Shown piece after piece: positions 53,812 through 64,000 of a stretch of 64,000 bases of DNA. A program made the translations under genes and the position numbers. Within the stretch, counting starts at the first letter, position 1. Each line of letters starts with the position of its first letter. The DNA comes from Ischnura elegans (Eukaryota; Arthropoda; Insecta; Odonata; Coenagrionidae): positions 76,132,120 through 76,196,119 of the forward strand of contig NC_060259.1 in assembly GCF_921293095.1 (NCBI RefSeq). The letters are read 5' to 3'. The notes under the pieces were generated by a model that made no database searches, was not told the origin of the DNA, and saw only the letters and a list, made by a program, of their open reading frames with translations.

Positions 53812-56263
53812 TAAGGTGAAAACTATCTCTGGTGGAAAAAGAAGACAAATAATGCCAATAAGATAAGACTAGAAAGGTAAGATAGCACAGGAGGTGGAAT
53901 AGAATATGAAGGAGAACTCAATGGAAGAGTTGATGAATGGGCGAGCTTTCTGATATGGAAAGTACTTAAATGTATGTGAAAGTGAAAGAAATTTATCCGA
54001 CTATCTGTAGATGAGGTACTCAGGATGCTGAAACAGGAAAGTAAAAACAAGATAGAAGGAAAGAGTGGCATGGAGATTGATTTTATTGCTTTGGTGTTTT
54101 AGAAGTATTTCAGAAAAATGGGAGGTGGAAGTTTTTTTTGCAGTATCCTTTATTAAGAGAATAGGTACTGATTTAAGGGATAATAATTTTTGGAAAAGGT
54201 CTGTTATAAATCACAAACAAACTTCCATTAAGGTCAGGATATAAATATCTATGTATAAGGTTGAAGTTTCATCTTCGTATTACATTTATAAACTAAGAGG
54301 TTAATGCATAAAATTTTATGGTTCTATAATCCCTACAAGTCGTTAAAAAATTATATCATAGGTAACGTACACACTGCATAAATTTGTTGTGTAGGGATTC
54401 ACATATGACTGTGTGTCAGTTATTTTTCTATTAGAATTCATATGGGTAATATTCCTTATTCCTTAAATTATGCTAACGATAAGTCTTACGAAAATCATGA
54501 ATAATGAAATAATTCATGGAAACACTAAAAAATCTGAATAAACTTGAAATTGAGATACCTATTTTTGATGCAGAATATTAGGAATATCTGATGATTTATT
54601 ATGGCTAAAAGAATATTTAGCATGCATGGTTGTTGGCAAGTAAAATTTAGTCAATAGTTAGTTATTTTCTATCTGGTAGTTTTTGCAGCTTAACATTCCA
54701 GAACACATCCCCTCCAGTAGAATTTTTCAGTGAGGCACGTAAGCATGTACATTGTATATACAATTAGGTACATACCTAATTTTGAGAGTTATACTCAACT
54801 ACACCACAATTGGCTATGTTAACCTATATTTCCCCAATCTACGGCTTATTATCTTTGTAATAAAAGCAAGTATTTAAATTTTAATTTCCAAAAATATTGG
54901 CCAAATATACATCCAAAACTCACATTGGAAGCTATTCAATGGTTTCAATTATCAAACTTTCAAAGATAGTTACTAGAGCCAGCTCCATGTTTGGTAGTTA
55001 ATATATTAAAATTAAAATATCCTGAGTGGGATTTATGGTTAATGGGAATCAGGGGCATATTTAATGGAGGTGTAGGGGGCTAGTACACTTGAGAAATGAG
55101 GATAATGCAACTACGGTCTGAATTGTTTACGAATCATATGTAAGATAATGGCCATAGTATGCAGTTACACTTTGTCAAATATATTATTCTTCGCAATTGA
55201 TCGAGTATAAAATATCATGGGATAGCCCTAGTTAAATTCCCTCATCCAACCTGACATATATCATCACCCCTTAAAATATCGATCCATCATCTGATGCAAT
55301 CACTAAGCCCTGAGTACTCGCAAGATATAGAGGCGAAGTCAGAGAAACAAAACTTTATTTGACGGACAGTTCTGAAGGCACGTTTGCCTCTTGTCACCTG
55401 GTTAAATGCTGCATTGGGGATTAAGCAAATGGTAATAGTTATCTCCCCAAGGCTTAATATAAGGGTCCCCCTCAACCCTCTGAAAGGAAGATCTGTATGC
55501 ACCACTGCTGGAAATAGTCAATTATGACAGTCTTGCTTTTAAAGTGGCACAAACTTCACGCCTAAAGTTGGTAGAGTTCACAAGTCATAGTCTTTAATGA
55601 ATTTTAAATGTACTGGGGGAAAAGAGAATCCTGACAAATAACTACTGCTATCTGTGCATGGGGAATTGATTTCCTTTAAGATTTCTATATATTTTAAAAA
55701 TATAAATTAGGCCAGGAAAATTCAAGGGCAGTATGTATTCATTACTTTTATATTCTATGAACAAATACAGAGTTTACATTTTCGGTATCATATTTTCCAA
55801 ATTTCCCTTTCCTACCGGCATCCACATTTCTGACCTTCAGTCATTTACACATAAAGATAGTCGTCCTCTATTATTCATCCCCAATCTCTTCCCTGGAAAG
55901 TCTATGCATGAGAGCCTGAACCAATAATAATACAATAAATTCCTTAATATTTTTCTTACTTCTACAGCTGCTTTATATCAGTAAAATAACAAATATGCCC
56001 AAAATATCTGGATTACTCTAGTTATAATCCTAAGTCTGTTTCATTTAAACCAATAGATCTTTTTCCAGGCTACTTGCTTTTGTGTTCCCCAATGTCTGGG
56101 CCTGCTGCTGGCCTGAGTCTCTCATAGTGTTCTTGCGTGACTAATAATAACATATGGCCGTTAATGTTTTACCCTGATAGGTGTCAAATGTTAGTGATAT
56201 CTTAGAAGATTGAAAAAGAATGAGTATGATCTTGATGCATGTATGATATTATTTCAAAGTTTG
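53812..56263. other. Non-coding DNA between elements
   Basis: No exon, RNA gene or bounded repeat was recognised. If the adenylate kinase gene continues beyond the window, this is intron. Confidence 0.4.
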
Positions 56264-56267
56264 TTAA

Positions 56268-56859
56268 CCCTTTACCGGTGACGTGCGGTCTGAGAGACCA
56301 CTGCGTTTCTAAAATTATGAATATTTTCAAAATTAAGATTTCACAATATCTATAATTCTCGTTAGCTTCATATTTTTGCATAACAAGGACATCCCACTCT
56401 TTAAATTTAACGCTCCTTTTATTAATTTCTGTAAATTTGCAATTGAACTCGATTAACGATCTGTGAGACCGCACGTCACTTACTAATAATGCATCAAGAA
56501 AAAGAATAAGCGGGATAAATTTCATGGCTACTTACTACTTAGCCTTCCAACTTTAACATTTAAGGCCTTTTTTTGAATCTGGCGAAATATTGATACATAA
56601 ATATAATAATTATAACTCAAGTGTTTTTGGCATCAGTTTTTTGATCCTGCTTCAAATCACAATTTTTTATGACAAATTGGTTGGTATTGGGAGTGTAAAA
56701 ATTTTAATACAAGTTTTAGAAAAGTTAAGCATTCAAAGAAAAATTAAACAAAGCAATAAAAATGGCGTAGCAATATTTTATGAATTTTTGATTTATTGCG
56801 GTCTCCCAGACCGCACGTCACTGGTACTGTAACAAGAATTGCACGTCACTGGTTAAGAG
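56268..56859. mobile_element. TTAA-flanked piggyBac-like miniature element (592 bp)
   Basis: TTAA lies at 56264-56267 and 56860-56863. The ends CCCTTTACCGGTGACGTGC (left) and GCACGTCACTGGTTAAGAG (right) are imperfect inverted repeats. The word GACCGCACGTCACT or its inverse occurs near 56277, 56467 and 56807, twice as part of a hairpin (GCGGTCTCCCAGACCGC). No transposase frame is present; it would need a piggyBac enzyme in trans. Confidence 0.7.
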
Positions 56860-57117
56860 TTAAGCATGGCCAGTGTCGTATTTTACGGTCTACGAGGTAA
56901 ACGGGTGCTCGTGCTGAGCGTAATAACCGAGCTCTAAATATAAATGGAACACGTTTATAACAGAGTCGCACTTGACAAACTAGTAAATAAAAGCATTGAT
57001 GGCCACGGATTCTGCACACCTTCGCACATTAGCCTTCCAGCTCTCGCCAAGTCATGGACGGCACTTCTAAGCTAAGAGCGCCAAATTTATGGTCCCTATA
57101 TCTTACGGCTCCTAGGG

Positions 57118-57422
57118 CAGTGGCGCAGCGAGGGGGGGTTTTGGGGGATTAAACCCCCCCCCCCCCCCAGAGCTCAGAGAAATTTTTGAGTTTAATCCAT
57201 TTTACTTAATTGGATTGATATTACTAATATAATATTGTAAGGATTAATAAAATATCCCTTAAAAAGCTGTAAAACTCACCATTTTTAACCGTTTATCTTA
57301 AAATTCCGCAAGTTATTAATCTTGCATCTACCTCTTATCCTGGTGGGTATTCCATACCCCCACACACCCCGGTATTAGTTGCCCCTAAACCCCCCCAGCC
57401 TTAATTCCAAGCTGCGCCCCTG
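57118..57422 (-). mobile_element. hAT-like miniature element, family M, copy B (305 bp)
   Basis: The reverse-orientation sister of copy A (9340-9644), about the same length. Ends CAGTGGCGCAGCGAGG and GCTGCGCCCCTG; flanking octamers TCCTAGGG (57110-57117) and TCCCAGGG (57423-57430) differ at one base. It retains the uninterrupted CCATTTTACTTAATTGG site (about 57199-57215). Confidence 0.85.
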
Positions 57423-57440
57423 TCCCAGGGTACTCCGCTT

Positions 57441-58033
57441 CAGGGGCGTAGCTAGGAATTAAGGCTGGGGGGGGTTTAGGTGCAACTACCCACCAGGATA
57501 AGCGGTTGGTGCGAGATTAATTAATTGCGGAATTTTAAGATATATAGTTCAAAATGGTGAGTTTTACGGCTTTCTGAGGGATATTTTATTAATCCTTACA
57601 CTATTTTATTAGTAATATCAATCCAATTAACCCTCTTAGTGCTATTCTTCTTCCTGGGGTACTGGCGAGAAACGCGGAGGGTATTTTTATAAAATGTAGC
57701 TATAAGGAAAAAAAACATTACGAAGATATTTTATTACATGTCCATAAGCGGTTTTTTAAATTATTGAGGTTAAACTGGCTAACATTGACAAAATATTTTT
57801 GGATTTACTGAAATAAAATATAGCAATGTAATAAGTTATATGAAATTATATAATGTACTACGTAAGAGCCGATATATCGGCCCGCCGCACTTTTTGCCCG
57901 AGCTGCAAAAGCCGATATATCGGCCAGCCGCACTAAAAGGGTTAAGTAAAATGGATCAAACTTAAACATTTCCATGAGCTCTGTGGGGGGGGGGGGGTTT
58001 ACCCCCCAAATCCCCCCCCTCGCTGCGCCACTG
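57441..58033 (+). mobile_element. hAT-like miniature element, family M, copy C, with nested insertion
   Basis: Begins CAGGGGCGTAGCTAGG and ends CGCTGCGCCACTG; perfect octamers CTCCGCTT flank at 57433-57440 and 58034-58041. It is split by a TTAA element at 57631-57941; without it the length is 278 bp. It lies 18 bp from copy B in the opposite orientation. Confidence 0.88.
57631..57941. mobile_element. TTAA-inserted piggyBac-like miniature element (311 bp)
   Basis: Bounded by TTAA at 57627-57630 and 57942-57945, with terminal inverted repeats CCCTCTTAGTGC and GCACTAAAAGGG (11 of 12 paired). The right half contains the perfect palindrome GCCGATATATCGGC twice (57868-57881 and 57911-57924). It interrupts family M copy C; copies A and B show the same site with one TTAA. 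Confidence 0.9.
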
Positions 58034-58811
58034 CTCCGCTTGTCTCCTTCCGGGCGGTTACTTTCAGCGGCGCTTTGGTGATATGCAGTCATTCTTAGTG
58101 ATGATGCGTCCGTAGTTTGATTTTCATAGACATGATACTTGTTGGTAGATATTCATCAATAATTTTCAAGCATTGTTTTTTTTAGCTGGTGCAGTAAACA
58201 TTTCATTGGGGGACAAGCGAAAGATTGCCAATTTTCCGTATTTTTCAGAAATTTCAGGAGCCGTCCTACTCGTTATCCGCCACTTTTGCCTTGGAACCTA
58301 TTATTTTTATTAGTTTTTTTGCATTACTAATTTTGAACTTAATGTGGTAAAAGGTAAGATTCCAAATGGTTCAGGCGTTCATACTGGTCATTATTAGCGG
58401 TTTCTAACTCAAGTTAGCGTAGAAAGCGAATTTCGCTACAATTTTGGTACTATCTTTTCATGGTTCGCTAGCATTAGCTGTATCTAACCCTTTGCGTCTA
58501 ATGAACATGAATGTATGCTCAGTTGTGCTTTTCCAATGCGTAACCTATGTTTCGTAACCCAGTTAAGATAAATGGCTGTGCCCCCTGCCAATACTGCCTG
58601 CGCACTTAAACGGATGTATCAATCAGTCGGTAGGGACATCTCACTCACAATCTGTGGCAGCGTTACTTTTTTTCGCCAATGTCATCACGGATCGTCTGCC
58701 GATCGCGAACTCATTTATTTTGCCTCATCCAAAAGTGCTGCATTAGTTCTGACTTCAGTAACACCGTCCTGGCATGCCCTTCTCGATTTACTGGGACGAT
58801 CGATATCATAT

Positions 58812-59061
58812 CAGTGGCGCGGACTCCATGGGGCCTGAGGGTGCCCGAGCCCCCTCAAAAATTCGTTATGGGTGTGATGAACAAATGTGCCAGGCTTGTC
58901 GATTTTCCCCGGAGTGTCCAGATATCGATATTCGAGTTATCAGGGCTCTAATGTTGATCATATGACTTCTAAAAAACTAAAAACTCATTACTTATAAAAT
59001 TTTTCGGTGCAAGATCCCCGGTTTGGGCCCCCCCAATATTTTTTGTAAGTCGGCACCCCTG
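58812..59061 (+). mobile_element. hAT-like miniature element, family F, copy 1 (250 bp)
   Basis: Ends CAGTGGCGCGGACTCCATGG and AGTCGGCACCCCTG; perfect octamers TATCATAT at 58804-58811 and 59062-59069. Its body (CCCCTCAAAAATTCGTTATG, GGAGTGTCCAGATATCGATA) is shared, inverted, with 60971-61228. Confidence 0.85.
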
Positions 59062-59429
59062 TATCATATATTCAGTTCGCCACATGTAATCCACTGGTGA
59101 TCGTGACCATGGTGTGACCAATTTACGGAGAGTATCTGTAACATTATCTGAAGAAAAATCTTTGAATCATTCTTCTCATGGGACGGTCTCCCATTACTTT
59201 AGAAACACCGAACTCGGTCTCGGTAGTGGTAGGCCGCGTCACCCAATGATGACGTCAGGATTCCCCATCCCTTTGTATCCTTATCCCTAGAGGCTTCAGC
59301 AGGCTCCCTGTCGCCACGGCGCGGCGCCTCCTTCCTTCGTCCTCCCTCCTCCTGGGGTCCGGGAAGAAGTTAGGACTTAACGCGCATGGCCCGAGAAGTT
59401 TATCCCCGCGGGCTAGCCACGAGTTTTCT

Positions 59430-59693
59430 CTACGGCATAGCCAAGAATTTCTTTCGACGGGGTGTCCAAAACCAGGGGGGTCCGGGTGAATTTTTTTCAA
59501 AATCAGGGTACAAAGGAGAGAGTTCTAAACTAAATTTAACATTTTTTATAATCGAAAAAACTTCATTTTTCCAAGAAATCTTTTGTAAATTCATGATTTT
59601 TCAATATTTTATTTTCTTTTATGATGGAGCAAAGTAATTATGTTTTTATATTTCCTGGGGGGGGGTCCGGACCTCCCCCTGCCTGCGCCACTG
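59430..59693 (+). mobile_element. hAT-like miniature element I, relative of element H
   Basis: The right end GCCTGCGCCACTG is clear; the left end CTACGGCATAGCCAAG is worn. The interior aligns with element H (50471-50720) over AGAAATCTTTTGTAAATTCA and GCAAAGTAATTATGTTTTTA. No convincing target duplication remains. Confidence 0.6.
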
Positions 59694-60876
59694 TTAATTT
59701 CTTTACCGTCGTCTGTAACACTCCTTCAAATGGACACATTATCAGATGAGTATTGTCGAATATGTAATATTATAATGAAAAATGATAATTTTATGGCTTA
59801 TTTTGGATAAATATATGGGAAGCGCGAAGTAGAGAATGAGTGAGTGAATTTAATCGATTGAAATTTAAATATTCACTAATTTATTAAATCTTTACAGTGG
59901 AAATTTAGGCTAATTTTGTTAATATTAATTAGTTATTTAGGAGTAAATTAGTCGCATCTGGTAACCTCTTCAGAATAGTCGGTGGAGGCACTGAGATTTT
60001 GTAGGGACAGAAAATAATCCCCAACCATCAAATTATTGCATTGAGGCTCAGAAGTTTGCTGGATTAAAACCTTAGGCGTGAAATATGATGGAGATTTGTG
60101 TCCTTTTGTTATTAGCTCGGAAGTTATTTTCTAAAAGTAAATACTTTCCAAATTCTAAGGAAAAATACCGAAATTGAACGTTTAACCTGTTACTACATAT
60201 TCCATCCTTAAAGCTGGTTGATAAAAATTCATTCATGGAAGCTGCTAAATGTCTCAGGTGATAGATGGGTGTTTCTATCCTACATAATGCTTCGCATTTG
60301 TGGAGGAGTTTTTTGTCCCGAACCACAGGATTTGTCATGCAATGTTCTATGTAAGGGCCATCATTACGTGGCTATAAAACGCCCCTCCAGATGCTTTACT
60401 GAAGCCCAATTTCTACCGTACTTTTAAATCTACACCATTGTATTTATATTTGTAATGTGACGAAAGACTAATTCAAATGATGAATCAGAGAACTTCACGT
60501 TAACATCATTTATAAAAGAATACGCAACTCCCATTTTCCGTAATTTTTTACGGGAACTAGGAAAGTATTGAAGAGAAACTGATTTTTTCCATTTGGCCCC
60601 ACGAATTCAATCCTTAATTTACTTGTTAAAATAATGGCCATTGATCTTATTTAAAAAATCAGTGTCATAGCAGAGAACAGACGGTTCTATATTCTATGTT
60701 TTTTTGCCTGCCTTCAAAGTGAGAATTCTTTTTGTAACGGCTCCACCCCCACCTACTGCCTACGGATCCAACCACCCTCCTGTGGTACCCCAACAGCTCG
60801 TAACTGGAATGCTCCTTCAGTAACTTGAAACTTTCAGTTAGTTGGCGTGAGTGACTACGTATGAGACGAGCTGAAA
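59694..60876. other. Non-coding DNA without recognised features
   Basis: No exon or bounded element was seen. Short open frames lack family signatures. Confidence 0.4.
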
Positions 60877-60888
60877 TGATAGGAGGTC

Positions 60889-61345
60889 ATTAATCGTAGC
60901 GGGCGTAACTTGGTGGAAATCCATAATCGCAGGAATAGAAGGATCAACAACTTTGCTGTTTCCACATAGTCAGGGGTGCCGACTTAGAAAAAATATTGGG
61001 GGGCCCAAACCAGGGATCTTGCCCCGGGAAATTTTTTAAGTATTGAGTTTGAAGTTTTTTAGGTATTTTAGAAGTCATATGATCGGCATTAGAACCCTAA
61101 TAACTTTAATCTCGATATCTGGACACTCCGGGGAAAATCGACAAGCCTGACATATTTTTTTCTCACACCCATAACGAATTTTTGAGGGGGCTCGGGCCCC
61201 CTCAGGCCCCATGGAGTCGGCGCCGCTGCGCATAGTAATTTATTTACACCGACCATGGTTTCGTTACAGAGTAACATTATCAACACCTTGTAAATTAATA
61301 AATTACTATGTGGAAACAGCAAAGTTGTTGATCCTTCTATTCCTG
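60889..61345. mobile_element. Foldback-type element P with nested hAT-like insertion
   Basis: Direct repeats TGATAGGAGGTC at 60877-60888 and 61346-61357 flank it. A left leader (GCGGGCGTAACTTGGTGGAA) is followed by the arm GGAATAGAAGGATCAACAAC with TTTGCTGTTTCCACATAG. The right arm is its inverse (CTATGTGGAAACAGCAAAG, about 61308-61345). The arms are nearly perfect. A family F element (60971-61228) is inserted next to the left arm. Closely related to element O (23985-25826). Confidence 0.7.
60971..61228 (-). mobile_element. hAT-like miniature element, family F, copy 2 (258 bp)
   Basis: Ends CAGGGGTGCCGACTTAG and GAGTCGGCGCCGCTG; octamers CACATAGT (60963-60970) and CGCATAGT (61229-61236) differ at one base. 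It is the inverted sister of 58812-59061 and is nested in foldback element P. Confidence 0.8.
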
Positions 61346-61410
61346 TGATAGGAGGTCGATCAGACTGATCCACTTCCAGAGCGACAATTTCTCGGAAGAA
61401 AAACCATTAT

Positions 61411-61480
61411 CCTCCACCGGGATTCCAACCCGAATATTCCGATTTTAAGGCAGTTGCTCTACCACTTGAACTACCGAGGC
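61411..61480 (-). repeat. tRNA-like sequence (pseudo-tRNA or SINE head)
   Basis: On the minus strand the text GCCTCGGTAGTTCAAGTGGT then AGAGCAACTGCCTTAAAATC can form a D arm (GTTC/GAGC), and TCGGGTTGGAATCCCGG forms a good T arm with a B box. The acceptor ends (CCTCGGT with GTGGAGG) pair imperfectly and the anticodon stem is poor. I therefore call it a tRNA-derived remnant, not a functional tRNA gene. Confidence 0.5.
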
Positions 61481-63266
61481 ATCTGTTTTTCCCTTGCTGA
61501 GGTTAATGGTTCCTCCTCAGTGGGATTTTTGCTCTTATGCTTTTGCGGGTGGGTCCACAAATGTACGCCGCTGGCTAATCCGCGTTTATTCCTTGAATAA
61601 GTGTGATCCCCCCTTCGAATCTCTCATCAATCGGCAATCCCAAACAGCCGGTTGCTAATCAAGTAAGAACAAGGACGAGAAAATATTACATATAATTTAC
61701 CATGCGTTACACCTACTGATCCTAAAATAACTGCTGTGAGAAAAATTTATTTCTCCTCGACTGGTTCAAAAATATTTTCTGTAGCAGTGTTAATCATGAG
61801 TATGTTGCAGTCATTTTGGTCGCCAAATATCACCGTTACTGTTAGTTGTAAACAATTATTGATGCTTTATAAGAGAAATTCGGCGGTATTCTCTCAAGCG
61901 GAATGCTTATCGGCGCAAGTTTAGTTCCTTATTTAATTGAAAATGTGCGATAGAGAGGGCTCCGTTCGTTGCCAGCATCCACGGGAAGGCCTACGTTACA
62001 TGTTCCTTTAGATCCGGAATCGGTATTTCTTTAACAATTTCGGTTGATGTAAGGGAAAGAGAAGTTACAGCGAAAAAATCTTCCTCGTGCAGTCATTCAT
62101 TTAAAAATTTAAAAAAACGCGAAATCAGCCGCCCACTTTTTATAATTCTGCGGCCGCATGGAAGTTCTGGTTCATTAACTTGCTACTGGAGAACTGCTCA
62201 TTGCAGGAAAATGGCTCACAAGAGTGTTAACAACATCGAGCCATGCGAGGAAGGGAGTAGCTGATTAGTACATACCCACTCGACGAGAACACATGACGTC
62301 ATCAACGTATTTGCGCGAGGGCCAGAGCCGTCGATTTTATCCGCGAATAGCTCTAGAAATAGCCTAAGAAACTAAAATTGGAAGGATAAGGATAACTTTA
62401 TTTTTCAAACTATCGCAAATGATTTTTACAAGTAGGCGAACCTGGCCCATGATTTAGATTGGTCGGTGAGCGTATAGATGAGGGTTTTTAAATGCCTCTC
62501 ACGAAACACAACATTCATTTATCTTGAAAATGCACCACTTCCGGCATCGATTTCAGATTCGAGCATGAGTCTGTAATTTTTAGCGTTACGTACCGTTGAA
62601 CTGATTAGAAATAATTTTTTACAGTCATCCAGGAATATGCGTTGGAGATCACCGAAGAATTGATTTGATGTATTTTTGGTATTGCATGCCACCCTCTATT
62701 CTGTTCACAAAGTACCGCAGCGTGAAGATGAAAATATTAATTTAGCGTCCGTATTAATCGGAATGATAATTAGGGAAGTGACGAACTTAAAATTAGCTAT
62801 TACTATGTACTTATAGTTGGAGGTTCTGTCAACATGAACCTACAATTCTTTTTCTGATAGAAAATAAAAATAGTTGAACTCTTTAGCGTTTCTATTATAG
62901 ATTTTCTGCCGATGTGTTCCCGATGCAACTCGATTTACCCATTGGCGCCTGCTAAAGAAATCATTGATTTTATGGTGAAGCCTCGAGCATTACATTCACT
63001 ATCGAATAAACTGAAAACATCGATGGCTCATATTGTCGTCCTTACCATCTACCGATTCGATCGATGGATTTTTCTTCCTCATAGGACCATCCTATACCAT
63101 TGCCAGTACAGCATAAAAGTTTTCATCGACATGGACTTTGCTATTTCTAGTAATGAAATCGCATTTGGATAGTTGGCCTCAAACGTGCAGCGCAACACTT
63201 GTTGTGGCCTTTCTTCTTATTAACAAACTATTGCGATAAGGCTTTTAAAGCCGTGGTTAATCGGTC
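61481..63266. other. Non-coding DNA without recognised features
   Basis: No exon of adenylate kinase or any other gene was recognised. An open frame of 86 codons at 62912-63172 begins after an AG dinucleotide but has no family signature. Confidence 0.4.
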
Positions 63267-63466
63267 CATAGGCGGATCTGGGGGGGGGGGGGGACACGTG
63301 CCCCCACGAGACCCTTAAAAAAAGATGCAAGATTTTTAATACGGTCCCATTATCATTGCGTTCGTTTTGTATTACAGGGTATCCTTGTGCCCCCCCCCCC
63401 TGAACAAAATCCTGGATACGGCCTTGCTTGTGCCTCCCCCAGAAATAAATCCTGGATTCACCCCTG
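63267..63466. mobile_element. Miniature DNA element, GGCGGATCCAGG-end family, copy 2
   Basis: Left end CATAGGCGGATCTGGGGG, right end AATCCTGGATTCACCCCTG; flanking octamers AATCGGTC and AGTTGGTC match at 6 of 8. The right end is duplicated inside (AAATCCTGGATACGGCC, then AAATCCTGGATTCACCC), suggesting two overlapping insertions or a terminal duplication. Related to 1958-2241. Confidence 0.5.
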
Positions 63467-64000
63467 AGTTGGTCTACGAATTGATTAAAGCCTAGGTCAA
63501 CAAGACTTTTAAAGCCTTTGTTATTAGTGATGTGATATGAAACGTATTCCCTTCGCCCGCAAAAGAGTTAAGCTAGAAAGTCATTATCTTAGTGTCAAGG
63601 GTCTTCAAAGTTCCGTTTATGGAAAGGTAGAGACAATTTGAGTTGAACTAAAAATCAAAAACCTTAACCAATAACTTTAAAAATAGTGCAAGGATTCTGA
63701 AGGAATGTATTTGTGAGGATTTTTTTTTCTAATCAATAACTGGTGTTCCGCAGCCATGACGTAAAAAAAGAACCCTTAAAATAGAACGGGTGAATTAGGC
63801 CAAGGTTTCAGAATAAATTATTGCTAATATGCCCTCGTGAAAATATTTCAACCATTTCTTCCTCCGTTCCAAATTAGATGAGGAAAGTGGACAGCATTTG
63901 AATTCTCTACCTAGAATATTTTTTCCTTAAAGTTTTCTTAATAAATTTTCCTGAAAAAATGAAACACTCGTGGAATTATCAACTATTCACGTCTTTTTCC

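Noticed and set aside
62912-63172. 86-codon frame following a TATAG acceptor-like site
   Set aside because: It does not match any part of adenylate kinase and has no recognisable domain.

Overview
The window is a stretch of AT-rich, intron-rich animal nuclear DNA, very probably from an arthropod and most likely an insect. No prokaryotic features (operons, ribosome binding sites, CRISPR) are present. The evidence is spliced exons with GT..AG junctions and matching phases, introns of up to several kilobases, tRNA-derived SINEs, non-LTR retrotransposons, and many short DNA transposons whose target duplications can be read. The species cannot be fixed from the sequence alone.

Three host genes are on the + strand. 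(1) At 1236-2763 are the last two coding exons of a PCTAIRE-type cyclin-dependent kinase (CDK16/17/18 family); the rest lies left of the window. (2) From 10803 to about 49981 runs a complete or nearly complete gene for a PTP-PEST-type non-receptor tyrosine phosphatase (PTPN12/PTPN22/PTPN18 family). Its six catalytic exons (10803-26178) join in frame and keep every hallmark of an active enzyme. One 2.43 kb exon (34157-36586) encodes a long, apparently disordered tail, and five or six small exons finish the protein; the last two are uncertain. (3) At 51685-52067 are the first two coding exons of an adenylate kinase of the mitochondrial AK3/AK4 type. Its later exons were not found before the right edge.

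Most of the rest is mobile DNA, much of it nested. There are two non-LTR retrotransposons with long reverse transcriptase frames (22661-23803 with a 17-bp target duplication, and about 29140-31290), plus an older deleted one (8235-9945). There are two Tigger/pogo elements with the same internal deletion (26753-29137 and 47287-49283) and three TTAA-flanked piggyBac-like elements (37286-39057, 56268-56859, 57631-57941). Two elements have TTA/TAA duplications like PIF/Harbinger (11991-12225, 24096-25695). About ten hAT-like miniature elements have readable 8-bp duplications, many of them perfect. Three mariner-like miniature elements, three tRNA-derived SINE families, and foldback elements including a 261-bp inverted repeat at 42242-42776 complete the list.

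The most interesting points are: a TTAA insertion whose empty site survives in two sister repeats in the same window; a leader segment apparently shared by three foldback-type elements; two Tigger copies carrying the same deletion; and a Tigger insertion directly behind a 3' phosphatase exon. I did not find a new multi-gene system. The novelty here is in the transposable elements and in the phosphatase tail.
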